The notes below the pieces were generated by a model. It was given only the letters and a program-made list of their open reading frames with translations, ran no database searches and was not told where the DNA came from. A stretch of DNA of 64,000 bases, from NCBI GenBank assembly GCA_034434015.1, contig DAOUAB010000024.1:62001-126000 (forward strand), in the 5' to 3' direction. The stretch comes from SpSt-583 sp034434015 (GTDB lineage Bacteria > Chloroflexota > Anaerolineae > Anaerolineales > UBA6663). The translations under genes were made by a program, and so were the position numbers. This document shows positions 33,971 to 42,062 of this stretch, piece by piece; the stretch's first letter is position 1, and every line of letters starts with the position of its first letter.

Positions 33971-35212
33971 ATGACGCTTTTGATCAACTCCGAACGCTTC
34001 AAGCAGGACTTTGACGCGCTCGCGCAGATCGGCGCGACCGGCGACGGCGGCGTGGACCGGCCATGCTGGAGCCCGGCCCATCTGGAAGCCCAGCGCTGGT
34101 GGCTGGCGCGCGCGGCCGAAGCCGGGCTGGAGACGCGGACCGATCCGGCCGGGAATTGTTCGGCGGTGCTGCGGTCACGGGGACGGCTCGCCGGGCCGTC
34201 CCTGCTGTTGGGCTCCCACACCGACTCGGTTCCTAAAGGCGGGCGCTTCGACGGCGCGCTCGGCGTGCTGGCGGCGCTGGAGGCCGCGCGCACCATCCAG
34301 GAGGCCGGGCTGGCGCTGCCGGTGGATATCGAAGTGATTGATTTCGTGGACGAGGAAGGCACGCTGGTCGGCCTGCTGGGGAGCAAGGCGCTGGCCGGGA
34401 CGCTGACGGCCGAGGAGCTCAAGACGCCGCGCGGCGGCCGGGCGGCGCTGGAGGCCGGGCTGGCGCGGGCCGGCGTCACCGAGGCGGGCCTGCTGGCGGC
34501 CCGCCGGGACCCGGCGACGCTGGCCGGTTATCTCGAGCTGCACATTGAGCAGGGGCCGACCCTGGCGCGGAATGCCGTCCCCATCGGCATCGTGCAGGGG
34601 ATTGTGGGCATCCGGTCTTTTCGACTCACCTACCACGGCCAGGCCAACCACGCCGGCACCACGCCCATGGATCAGCGCGCCGATGCGGCCCTGGGCGCCG
34701 CCGCTTTCACCCTCACCGCGCGCGAGCTGGTGCTGCGCGATTTCCCCGGCTGCACGGTCAACGTCGGCCAGATGCGTTTTGGGCCGGGCGCGTTCAACAT
34801 CATCCCGGGCGAGGCCGAGCTGGCGCTGGAGTTTCGGGCGCCGGAGCCGCAGCGGCTGCAGGATTTAGAGAAGGTGCTGCTCGGCCTGGCGGACGTGGTC
34901 GGCCGGCAATACGGCCTGACGCTGGCCGTCGAGCCGCTGGGCGGCTGTCTCCCGGCGCCGATGGGCGCGCGCGCCCGGGCCGCCCTGACGACCGCCGCCG
35001 ACTCGCTGGCGCTGGCGCACACCCCGCTCTTCTCCGGCGCCGGCCACGACGCCATGTCGCTGGCCCCGCTGACCACGGCCGGCATGGTGTTCATCCCCTC
35101 CCGCGCCGGCGTCAGCCATGCGCCGCTCGAGTTCACCGAGTGGGAGGACTGCGTCAACGGCGCGAACGTGCTGCTGCGCGCGGCGCTCACCCTGGCGGAG
35201 AGGGCGGATTGA
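33971..35212 (+). CDS. M20-family Zn-dependent amidohydrolase (N-carbamoyl-amino-acid hydrolase/allantoate amidohydrolase type)
   Basis: A 413-residue enzyme. Metal ligands follow the family pattern: His in GSHTDSVPKGGRFDG near residue 79 with the bridging Asp in RFDG, DEEGTLVG near 125 and ELHIEQGPT near 188, with a final His in SHAPLEFTEWEDC near 380. The dimerisation insert carries the conserved GQANHAGTTPMD. Such enzymes hydrolyse N-carbamoyl amino acids, allantoate or ureidoglycine. No hydantoinase or purine-degradation gene is adjacent, so the substrate is undecided. It begins seven bases after the nSTAND stop. Confidence 0.9.
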   Translation: MTLLINSERFKQDFDALAQIGATGDGGVDRPCWSPAHLEAQRWWLARAAEAGLETRTDPAGNCSAVLRSRGRLAGPSLLLGSHTDSVPKGGRFDGALGVLAALEAARTIQEAGLALPVDIEVIDFVDEEGTLVGLLGSKALAGTLTAEELKTPRGGRAALEAGLARAGVTEAGLLAARRDPATLAGYLELHIEQGPTLARNAVPIGIVQGIVGIRSFRLTYHGQANHAGTTPMDQRADAALGAAAFTLTARELVLRDFPGCTVNVGQMRFGPGAFNIIPGEAELALEFRAPEPQRLQDLEKVLLGLADVVGRQYGLTLAVEPLGGCLPAPMGARARAALTTAADSLALAHTPLFSGAGHDAMSLAPLTTAGMVFIPSRAGVSHAPLEFTEWEDCVNGANVLLRAALTLAERAD

Positions 35213-35272
35213 CCCGCTTCCCCCTTCCGGAAGTTTCTCCACGGACCCCGCGCTCTCGACGGTAATAACACC

Positions 35273-35902
35273 TTGACGCAGATCATCACCCTCCCCCTCG
35301 GCCCGATCCAGACCAACTGTTACCTTGTCGCCGATGACGAGACGAAGAGCGCCGTCGTCATTGACCCCGGCGATGAAGCCCCCCGGGTTCTGGGTGTCCT
35401 CAGAAAGAACGCCTGGGACGTGAAATCCGTCCTGCTCACCCACGCCCATTTCGACCACATCGGCGCGGCGGCCGAGATCGTGGCGGCGACGCGCGCGCCG
35501 CTGGCCATCCATCCGCTGGAACTGCCGCTGCTGCGCGTCAAGGGCGGGGCGAGGCTGTTCGGGATGGACATCCCGGCCCCGCCGGAGCCGGATGTGCTGC
35601 TCGAGCCGGGGACGCCGGTGCGCGCCGGTTCGCTCCAGTTCGCCGTGCTGTTCGTGCCCGGCCACACGCCCGGCCACGTCGCCTTCTACAGCGCCCAACT
35701 GGGGGCCGTGTTCAGCGGCGACGTACTCTTCCAGGACGGCATCGGGCGCACCGATCTGCCCGGCGGCCACTACCCCACCCTCATCCGCAGCATCCGCGAA
35801 GTCCTGTTCGCGCTGCCGGACGAGACGGCGGTGTACTCGGGCCACGGGCCCGCCACGACAATCGGGGCCGAGAAGCGCGGTAACCCGTTCCTGGCCGACT
35901 GA
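35273..35902 (+). CDS. MBL-fold metallohydrolase, glyoxalase II-like
   Basis: A 209-residue metallo-beta-lactamase-fold protein. THAHFDHIG near residue 60 is the metal-binding HxHxDH; VPGHTPGHVAFY near 128, SGDVLFQDGIGR near 152 and SGHGPATTIG near 193 supply the remaining ligands. GPIQTNCYLV at the N-terminus is typical of the YcbL/glyoxalase II-like group. The start is a TTG at 35273; no ATG or GTG fits better. It probably hydrolyses a thioester or similar small substrate. Confidence 0.88.
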   Translation: MTQIITLPLGPIQTNCYLVADDETKSAVVIDPGDEAPRVLGVLRKNAWDVKSVLLTHAHFDHIGAAAEIVAATRAPLAIHPLELPLLRVKGGARLFGMDIPAPPEPDVLLEPGTPVRAGSLQFAVLFVPGHTPGHVAFYSAQLGAVFSGDVLFQDGIGRTDLPGGHYPTLIRSIREVLFALPDETAVYSGHGPATTIGAEKRGNPFLAD

Positions 35903-36024
35903 CGGCGGCTCACCTCTGACCGGCCCTGGGAAGAGGCGACGGGCCCTGTCACCTTTTGGCCGCAACGGCGTCCAAGAGAGGAGAACGGCAAATCAGATCA
36001 CTCGTCCAAAAGGAGATCACGGCC

Positions 36025-36243
36025 ATGTCCAACTTCTTCTCGCTCAACGAAGCCATGTGGGACCGCGCCATCCGCATCGTCCTGGGCGCCGTGTTGCTGT
36101 ACCTGGGTTGGGGTGGTGTGGTGACCGGAGCCCTGGGCGTCGTGTTGCAGTGGCTGGGGTTTGTGCCGCTGCTCACCGGCCTGGTGGGCTGGTGCCCGCT
36201 GTACTCGCTCTTCAAGTTCAGCACCCGCTCGCCGAAGGCGTAA
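36025..36243 (+). CDS. YgaP-like (DUF2892) inner-membrane protein
   Basis: A 72-residue protein starting MSNFFSLNEAMWDRAIRIVL, with AAGGAG-type ribosome binding (AAAAGGAG) ten bases before the ATG. It has two hydrophobic helices and the DUF2892 pattern W-R-R-x-G followed by TGLVGWCPLYSLFKF, where the CPLY motif is characteristic. In other bacteria this domain is fused to or near rhodaneses. Here the next gene encodes a thioredoxin fused to a second copy of the same domain. Confidence 0.85.
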   Translation: MSNFFSLNEAMWDRAIRIVLGAVLLYLGWGGVVTGALGVVLQWLGFVPLLTGLVGWCPLYSLFKFSTRSPKA

Positions 36244-36263
36244 TTTCGCCGGGCCTCCCTGAG

Positions 36264-36296
36264 AAGACAGGCGGCCGAACCGCCTGTCTTGCTTTT
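36264..36296 (+). terminator. Intrinsic terminator after the YgaP-like gene
   Basis: Perfect 11-bp stem (36264-36274 with 36280-36290), loop CCGAA, then TTGCTTTT. It separates the YgaP-like gene from the thioredoxin-fusion gene, which begins 19 bases later, so the two may be only partly co-transcribed. Confidence 0.75.
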
Positions 36297-36314
36297 ACGA
36301 GAAAGAGCGCCGCT

Positions 36315-36845
36315 ATGACGACGATGCATGACCGTCTGCGCGCCGCGCCGCGTCCCGTGCTCGTGGACGTCTGGGCGCCGTGGTGCCGGCCGTGCCGGGC
36401 GATGGCGCCCGTGCTGGAGCGCGTTCAGCAGGAATACGCCGGCCGCGTGGACGTGCTGAAGCTCAACGCCGACGACGACCCGGACGCGGTGCGCGCCCTG
36501 GGGGTGCTCGGCATCCCGACGTTGATCGTGTTTCGGGGAGGGAGAGAAGTCGCCCGCCGCACTGGCGCGCCGCCGGCCGAGACCATCCGGGCGCTGTTCG
36601 AGGCGGCGCTGTCGCCGGAGCCGACCGCGCGTATCGGCCTGGCGCCGGCCGAGCGCCTGTTGCGCCTGGGCGCGGCGGCGGCCCTGTTCGGCCTCGGCGT
36701 GCTCAACGGCCCGGCCTGGGTGTTGGTCGCCGTCAGCGCCCTCCTGGCCTTCAGCGCCGTCTACGACCGCTGCCCGCTCTGGCAGGCCGTCTGGCCGCGC
36801 GTGGCGCAGGCCCTGCGGCTGCCGCGCGCGCGTCAGGGGGCCTGA
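36315..36845 (+). CDS. Thioredoxin fused to a YgaP-like (DUF2892) membrane domain
   Basis: A 176-residue protein. Residues 1-100 form a thioredoxin domain with active site WCRPC (Cys24, Cys27) in VDVWAPWCRPC and the cis-proline in LGIPTLIVF. From about residue 108, RLLRLGAAAALFGLGVL, a second hydrophobic stretch (WVLVAVSALLAFSAVY) and DRCPLWQAV resemble the DUF2892 domain of the adjacent 72-residue protein. The thioredoxin would thus be tethered at the cytoplasmic face of the membrane. The 3-prime end overlaps the convergent lipoprotein gene by 13 bp. Confidence 0.82.
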   Translation: MTTMHDRLRAAPRPVLVDVWAPWCRPCRAMAPVLERVQQEYAGRVDVLKLNADDDPDAVRALGVLGIPTLIVFRGGREVARRTGAPPAETIRALFEAALSPEPTARIGLAPAERLLRLGAAAALFGLGVLNGPAWVLVAVSALLAFSAVYDRCPLWQAVWPRVAQALRLPRARQGA

Positions 36846-37378
36846 GGCGTCGGGTCCGGTACCAGCACCAACAAGACCGGCGACACACGCCGGGTCCCAT
36901 CCGCGTAGACAGCCTCGGCCCACAGGTGCGCCAGCAGGCCGGGGCCGGGCGGCGTCCAGGCCCACGTCCAACCATCCCGGCCGTCCTCGTCCACAAACTC
37001 CCGCACCGGCGTCATCCCGGTCCCGGTCGGCGTCAGGAAGAACTCCACGGCTGCCGGGGTCTCGGGCGGCGTGATGGCGATTACCACTGGACCGCTGACT
37101 TCATAATCCACGGCGCCGATCAGCCGGCCGCCGAGGATCGTGATGCTCACGCCCTGTTCCGAGGTGTGGCCCGTTGGCGGCGGCGTGGCCGTCGGCGCCT
37201 CGGGCGTGACGGCCAGCGCCGTCAGCCGCAGGGCGGTGGCTGTCCCGACGATCTGGGTCTGCAGGCGCGCGGCGCCGTCTTCGGTGGGCGTCGGCGTGAC
37301 CGCCGGCTGGCACGCCGCGGCAAGGGCGATGAGCACGGGCAGCATGCGGCGGAAAGAGGGAAAAAGCATGAGCGTCAT
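36833..37378 (-). CDS. Small secreted lipoprotein, Ig-like
   Basis: A 181-residue predicted lipoprotein. The signal peptide ends in a lipobox (ALAAAC) whichever of two in-frame ATG codons is used (37378 or MLPVLIALAAAC downstream). A Pro/Thr-rich linker precedes a beta-sandwich-like region (GVSITILGGRLIGAVDYEVS through WAEAVYADGTRRVSPVLLVL). It is the last gene of the minus-strand SLC13-tgt-uppP unit, 27 bp after the substrate-binding gene, and its end overlaps the thioredoxin-fusion gene. Function unknown. Confidence 0.65.
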   Translation of the reverse strand: MTLMLFPSFRRMLPVLIALAAACQPAVTPTPTEDGAARLQTQIVGTATALRLTALAVTPEAPTATPPPTGHTSEQGVSITILGGRLIGAVDYEVSGPVVIAITPPETPAAVEFFLTPTGTGMTPVREFVDEDGRDGWTWAWTPPGPGLLAHLWAEAVYADGTRRVSPVLLVLVPDPTPQAP

Positions 37379-37405
37379 CCAGGCCAGGGAAGAACAGTTT
37401 CCAAC

Positions 37406-38164
37406 TCAGTCCAGGCGCTCGTGGCGCTGCGCCACCACGGCCTGGCCGGCCTCGCTCTGCACCCAGGCCAGGAAATCGCGCGCGGGGCCGATGGGTTCGG
37501 CGGACGCCACGGCCATGATCAGGGCGCTGAGTTCTATATCCAGGGAAACAGCCTTAAGACCGGCCAGGTCTGATTCTGGCAGATAACCCAGCGCCCCGGG
37601 CGTCTCCGCGACCAGCGCGCGCATCGCGTCCCAGCCCGGCGCGATCAGGGCGTTGGGGGTCAGCTCGGACGCGACGACGGCCAGGGCGCCCGCGCCGTCC
37701 GCGCCCCGCTCGCGCGTCACCACCTGCACCGCACCGGGCGCCCCGCCCACCTCGGCCCAGTCCGTGGCCCGGCCTGCAAACAGCGCCTGCGCCTGGGCCA
37801 GCGTCAGCGCGTTCACCAGGTTGGCCGGGTGGACGACAAGCCGGAAGCGCACCGAGCCGATGGGCGTGGCGAACGCGCCGGCCTGCGGGTCGGCTGTGAA
37901 GGCCAGCGCCGCCCGGCCTGAAGTTAATGCCTCCGGCAGGGAGGCCGCGGCCATGACCTCCAGATACAACGGCCTGTCCGGGCGCTCGCCGGCATAGGCC
38001 GCGGCCAGATCGCTCAACAGCGGCGCGGCCAGGTCGCTGGCGACGACGGTCAGGGGCGCCGGGGTTGGCGCGGGCGTGGGCGGTGCGCAGGCGCAGGATA
38101 GCAAGAGAAATCCCAACCCCCAGATTCCCAATCCCCAACCCCGCCCGCGTCGACAACCGAGCAC
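37406..38164 (-). CDS. PstS-like periplasmic substrate-binding lipoprotein
   Basis: A 252-residue protein. A GTG at 38164 is preferred: GAGG lies just upstream and only eight bases separate it from the uppP stop. It gives a signal sequence reading RGWGLGIWGLGFLLLSCAC, with lipobox cysteine near residue 24. The mature part (LTVVASDLAAPLLSDLAAAY, GRAALAFTADPQ, NALTLAQAQALFAGRATDWA, GYLPESDL) follows the PBP-like/phosphate-binding fold. No ABC permease or ATPase is adjacent, so transport is not certain. The signal peptide is encoded by an unusual G-run sequence. Confidence 0.7.
   Translation of the reverse strand: MLGCRRGRGWGLGIWGLGFLLLSCACAPPTPAPTPAPLTVVASDLAAPLLSDLAAAYAGERPDRPLYLEVMAAASLPEALTSGRAALAFTADPQAGAFATPIGSVRFRLVVHPANLVNALTLAQAQALFAGRATDWAEVGGAPGAVQVVTRERGADGAGALAVVASELTPNALIAPGWDAMRALVAETPGALGYLPESDLAGLKAVSLDIELSALIMAVASAEPIGPARDFLAWVQSEAGQAVVAQRHERLD
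38112..38146 (-). other. G-quadruplex-forming G-run tract in the signal-peptide coding region
   Basis: On the minus strand there are six runs of three to five G (plus-strand C-runs at 38112-38114, 38117-38121, 38127-38129, 38133-38136, 38139-38142, 38144-38146) with loops of one to five bases. The tract is about 18 bases inside the mRNA of the substrate-binding lipoprotein, so an RNA quadruplex near the start codon is possible. Confidence 0.6.
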
Positions 38165-38172
38165 AGCCGCCC

Positions 38173-39006
38173 TCAACCGCGCAGGAACAGGATCGCCAGA
38201 AAGACGGCGCCCGCGATCAGCCGGTACCAGACGAAGATGTCCATGGAGTGTTTGGCCAGATAGCCGAGCAGCCAGTGGATGCACGCGAAGCCGACGACGG
38301 TCGCGGCGGCCGTGCCGAGCAGGAGCGGCGGCGCCACCGCCCCCAAGTTCGGCAGGCCGGCCAGGTCGCCGAGGGCCAGCACGCCGGCGCCCAGCAGGGC
38401 CGGGATCGAGGCGACGAAGCTGAAGCGCGCCGCCGACTTGCGGTCCAGGCCCACCAGCAGGCCGCCGCAGATGGTGGCCCCGGAACGCGAGACGCCCGGG
38501 ATCAGGGCTACCGCCTGCGCCAGGCCGATGATCAGCGCGTCGCGCCAGGTGAGCGCCTCCAGCCCCCGGTCGCGGCGCCCGATGCGCTCCACGGCGTAGA
38601 TCATGCCCGAGAACAGGATCAGCACGCCGATAACGACGTACGGTGAAGCGTGGAGCGCCTGCACGAAGTCCTTGAAAGCCACTCCGGCCGCGACGGCCGG
38701 CAGGGTGGCGACGACGATCAGCCAGCCCAGGCGCGCCTCCGTGGTGCCGAAAGGCCGGCGTGCGGCCAGGCCGGCCAGCACGCCCCGCGCGATGGCCCAC
38801 AGGTCGCGCCAGAAGTACACCAGCACGGCCAGCAGGGTCCCCCACTGAACCAGGATGTCGAAAGCGAAGCCGGCCTGCTCGAACTCCGGCGTCAGGGTCC
38901 AGCCGAAGATCGTCGGCGCGAGGATCAGGTGCGCGGTGGACGAGACGGGCAGAAACTCGGTCAGGCCCTGGATGAGGCCGAGGATGAGGGCTTGGAGGCT
39001 GTCCAT
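38173..39006 (-). CDS. uppP: Undecaprenyl-diphosphatase
   Basis: A 277-residue membrane enzyme (BacA/UppP) that recycles undecaprenyl pyrophosphate to the monophosphate carrier for peptidoglycan and glycan synthesis. The two signature motifs are present: GLTEFLPVSSTAHL near residue 14 and PGVSRSGATICGG near 167. About eight transmembrane helices are visible. ATG at 39006 starts MDSLQALILGLIQG. It lies 38 bp after tgt and eight before the substrate-binding gene. Confidence 0.95.
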   Translation of the reverse strand: MDSLQALILGLIQGLTEFLPVSSTAHLILAPTIFGWTLTPEFEQAGFAFDILVQWGTLLAVLVYFWRDLWAIARGVLAGLAARRPFGTTEARLGWLIVVATLPAVAAGVAFKDFVQALHASPYVVIGVLILFSGMIYAVERIGRRDRGLEALTWRDALIIGLAQAVALIPGVSRSGATICGGLLVGLDRKSAARFSFVASIPALLGAGVLALGDLAGLPNLGAVAPPLLLGTAAATVVGFACIHWLLGYLAKHSMDIFVWYRLIAGAVFLAILFLRG

Positions 39007-39044
39007 ATGGATGGGCGGATGGCGAATAATGGCCGGTTGAACGC

Positions 39045-40172
39045 TCAGGGCGTTTCCGCGGCCGACTCCGCGCCGACCGGGGTGTAGCCGGCCAGGAAAG
39101 CGTCCGCGTACTGGTCGAACGTCCCGGCGAGGATGGCGGCGCGCATCTCGCGCATGAGCGTGAGCAACAGGTGGACGTTGTGGATCGTCAGCAGCGTGGC
39201 GCCCAGGATCTCCTTCGCCGCCAGCAGATGCCGGACGTAGGCGCGCGTGAAGTGTTGGCAGGCATAGCACGCGCAGCCAGCCTCCACCGGGCCGGGGTCG
39301 CGCGCGAAGGCGGCGTTGTTCAGGTTCAGGCGCCCGGCCCGGGTGAGGGCCGCGCCGTTGCGGGCCAGCCGCGTGGGCAGCACGCAATCGAACAGGTCCA
39401 CGCCGCGCCGCACGCCGTTCACCAGGTCCTCGGGCGAACCGACGCCCATCAGGTAGCGCGGTTTGTGCGCCGGCAGCATCGGCTCCACCAGGTCCAGCAT
39501 GGCGTGCATCTGGGCCTTGGTCTCGCCCACCGCCAGCCCGCCGATGGCGTAGCCGTGGAAATCCAGGCCGGTGAGGAAGCGCGCGGACTCTTCGCGCAAC
39601 TCCGGGAACACGCCGCCCTGGACGATGCCGAACAGCGCCTGGTCCGGCCGCGTCTTGGCGCGCAGACAGCGCTCGGCCCAGGCGTGGGTGCGCGCCAGCG
39701 CCTCCCGGTTGTAATCCGGGTCGAGCGGCGGCGGGCACTCGTCGAAGGCCATGAGGATGTCGGCCCCCAGCGCTTCCTGAATGGCCAGGGAGACCTCGGG
39801 CGTGAAGCGGTGGGTCGAGCCGTCCAGGTGGCTGCGGAACGTCACGCCGTCGTCGTCCACCCGGCGCATGGCCGCCAGCGAGAAGACCTGGAAGCCGCCC
39901 GAGTCGGTCAGCAGCGGGCCGTCCCAGTGCATGAAGGCGTGCAGGCCGCCCAACTCGCGCACCAGGTCTTGGCCGGGGCGCAGGTAGAGGTGATAGGTGT
40001 TGCTCAGGACGAGCGTCGCGCCCAGCTCGTGGAGCTGCGCGGGCGTGAGCGCCTTCACCGTGGCCTGCGTGCCCACCGGCGCGAAGACCGGCGTGAGCAG
40101 GTCGCCGTGCGGGGTGTGGAAGACGCCGGCGCGCGCGCGGCCACAGGCGGCGGTCAGCTCGAATTCAAACAT
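39045..40172 (-). CDS. tgt: tRNA-guanine transglycosylase
   Basis: A 375-residue enzyme exchanging guanine-34 for a queuosine precursor in GUN-anticodon tRNAs. LTDSGGFQVFSL near residue 88 holds one catalytic Asp, VLPTRLARNG near 262 the other region, and the zinc site is CACYACQHFTRAYVRH near 300 with three Cys and a His. Length matches bacterial Tgt. It begins two bases after the SLC13 gene stop. No queC/D/E/F genes are seen in the window. Confidence 0.95.
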   Translation of the reverse strand: MFEFELTAACGRARAGVFHTPHGDLLTPVFAPVGTQATVKALTPAQLHELGATLVLSNTYHLYLRPGQDLVRELGGLHAFMHWDGPLLTDSGGFQVFSLAAMRRVDDDGVTFRSHLDGSTHRFTPEVSLAIQEALGADILMAFDECPPPLDPDYNREALARTHAWAERCLRAKTRPDQALFGIVQGGVFPELREESARFLTGLDFHGYAIGGLAVGETKAQMHAMLDLVEPMLPAHKPRYLMGVGSPEDLVNGVRRGVDLFDCVLPTRLARNGAALTRAGRLNLNNAAFARDPGPVEAGCACYACQHFTRAYVRHLLAAKEILGATLLTIHNVHLLLTLMREMRAAILAGTFDQYADAFLAGYTPVGAESAAETP

Positions 40173-40174
40173 GT

Positions 40175-41968
40175 CTACCGTATTCCCCAAAACAGCGCCA
40201 GCCCACTCAAGAACACGACCAAAAGCACCAGCGACAGCGGCAGGCCGACGCGGGCGTAGTCGCCGAACCGGTAGCCGGCCGGACCCATCACCAGCAGGTT
40301 GGCCGAGTGGCTGATCGGCGTAAGGAAGGCCATCGAGCAGCCCAGCGCCACCGCCAGGGCCAGTCCGCGCGGGTCGGCCTGGAGCCGCTCGGCGGCGGCG
40401 ATGGCGATGGGCGCCAGCACCACCGGCGTCACCTGGCCGCTCAGCACCTGGGTCAGCAGCGTGGCGACCACGAACAACCCGCCGGCCACGACCAGCGCCC
40501 CCCACCGCCCCAGCCCGTTGACGATCCACTCGCCGGCCAGCGCGGCGGCGCCCGTGCTGGCGATGGCCGTCCCCAGCGGCAGCATGCCGGCGATCAGAAA
40601 GACCGACTTCCACTCGATGGCTTCGTAGGCCTCGTCCATGGTCAGGCAGTTGAAGAGCACCATCAGGCACGCCGCGGTAAAAGTCGATTCGGCGATCGGC
40701 AGCCGGTTGAAGGCCGGCAGAAGCACGGCCGCCGATGTGAGCGCCACGGCCAGCCAGGCGCGGCGCGGCGCTTCGCCCTCGCCCGCCTCCTCCTCCAGCA
40801 CCAGGAAGTTTGGGTTCTTACGCAGCATGCGGATGCGGTCGCGCGCGCCCTGCAACAACAGCGCGTCGCCGAAGCGCAGCGGAATCTCGGCCAGCGCATC
40901 GCGCAGGGTGTTGCCCTCGCGCCAGATCGCCAGCACGGTCAGCGCGTACCGGTCGCGGAACTGGATCTCGCGCAGCGTCTTGCCGGCCAGCGTCGAGCGC
41001 GGCGCCAGCGTCACCTCCACCAGGCTGATGGCGTCCGAGGCCAGCTGGCCGCGCCAGGCCGGATCCTCGGTCAGGATCAGGCCGTGCGGCTCGAGGTCCA
41101 TGGCGTCGGCCTGGCCCGTGAACAGCACCACGTCGCCGTCACGCACCGCCTCGGCGCGCGGCGGGGCCAGGTTGATCACGCCGCCGCGCGAGATGCCGAC
41201 CACGTTCACCCCCAGGCGCTCGCCCCAACCGCCGGTCGCCAGGCTCTGCCCGGCCATGGGCGAGCCGGGCTTGACGTACACCGCGTGCACCGTGTCCTGC
41301 AACTGGTACGCCTCCAGCAGGGTGTTGCCGGCCCGCAGCGTCTCACGCCCCTCGCGCACGCGCTCGGGCAGCAGCCGCCGGCCGATCAGCGTCATGAACG
41401 CGATCCCGGCCACGGCCATCGGCAGGCCGACCGGGAGGAAATCCAGCACGCCGTACGGGCGGTAGCCATGCTCGGCCAGCGCGTTGCTCACCAGGATGTT
41501 GGCGGTGGTGAAAAGCGTGGCCATACCGCCCAGCAGCACGCCGAACGAAAGCGGGATGAGCAGCTTAGAGGACGGCCGCCCGCTCTGGCGCGCCAGGCCG
41601 ATGACGGCCGGGAGGAGCACGGCGGCGGCGGCGATGGTGTTCATCACCAGGCTGAGCGCGGCGCCGATGACCATGACCACCAGCACCATGCGGGCCTCAC
41701 CCCCGGCCGCGATGCGCTGGATCTGGCGTCCGAGCAGACGGGTGGCGCCGGTGCGCTCCAGGCCGTCGGTGATGATGAACAGGGCCAGGATGGTGATGAC
41801 GGCGCTGCGGCTGAAGCCCGCAAACAGGTCCTGCGGCGCCACCAGGCCCGACACGCCCAGGACCACCACCACCAGCAGCGCCAGCAGGTCCGGCCGCAGC
41901 CGCTCGCTGATGAGCAGCACGCTCACCGCCGCGAGCAGCGCGAAGATAAAGCCGATCTCAAAGCTCAT
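40175..41968 (-). CDS. SLC13/DASS-family permease with two RCK_C (TrkA-C) domains
   Basis: A 597-residue protein. Two blocks of transmembrane helices (about 1-195 and 400-597) flank two TrkA-C-type regulatory domains: AVYVKPGSPMAGQSLATGGW near 230 and VEVTLAPRSTLAGKTLREIQ near 315. NTIAAAAVLLP near 110 and SMAFLTPISHSANLLVMGP near 555 are the paired anion/Na motifs. Such transporters carry sulfate, dicarboxylates or related anions; the substrate is undetermined. It is the promoter-proximal gene of a unit continuing into tgt and uppP. Confidence 0.88.
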   Translation of the reverse strand: MSFEIGFIFALLAAVSVLLISERLRPDLLALLVVVVLGVSGLVAPQDLFAGFSRSAVITILALFIITDGLERTGATRLLGRQIQRIAAGGEARMVLVVMVIGAALSLVMNTIAAAAVLLPAVIGLARQSGRPSSKLLIPLSFGVLLGGMATLFTTANILVSNALAEHGYRPYGVLDFLPVGLPMAVAGIAFMTLIGRRLLPERVREGRETLRAGNTLLEAYQLQDTVHAVYVKPGSPMAGQSLATGGWGERLGVNVVGISRGGVINLAPPRAEAVRDGDVVLFTGQADAMDLEPHGLILTEDPAWRGQLASDAISLVEVTLAPRSTLAGKTLREIQFRDRYALTVLAIWREGNTLRDALAEIPLRFGDALLLQGARDRIRMLRKNPNFLVLEEEAGEGEAPRRAWLAVALTSAAVLLPAFNRLPIAESTFTAACLMVLFNCLTMDEAYEAIEWKSVFLIAGMLPLGTAIASTGAAALAGEWIVNGLGRWGALVVAGGLFVVATLLTQVLSGQVTPVVLAPIAIAAAERLQADPRGLALAVALGCSMAFLTPISHSANLLVMGPAGYRFGDYARVGLPLSLVLLVVFLSGLALFWGIR

Positions 41969-41979
41969 GCCAGGCCGGG

Positions 41980-41985
41980 ATTATA
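41980..41985 (-). promoter_or_regulatory. -10 element TATAAT before the SLC13 gene
   Basis: A perfect TATAAT on the minus strand, 11 bases from the ATG at 41968. No clear -35 at 16-18 bases. It overlaps the region used by the divergent alr promoter. Confidence 0.55.
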
Positions 41986-41990
41986 CCCCC

Positions 41991-42020
41991 CTGACCGATT
42001 TTGGATTTACCGTGTAGGAT
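41991..42020 (+). promoter_or_regulatory. Candidate alr promoter CTGACC-18-TAGGAT
   Basis: CTGACC at 41991-41996 and TAGGAT at 42015-42020, 18 bases apart, about 43 bases before the alr ATG. The match is moderate. Confidence 0.35.
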
Positions 42021-42062
42021 GGTTGCTTGTAAAGTCTGATCGAACGGAATCACCCATTGCCC

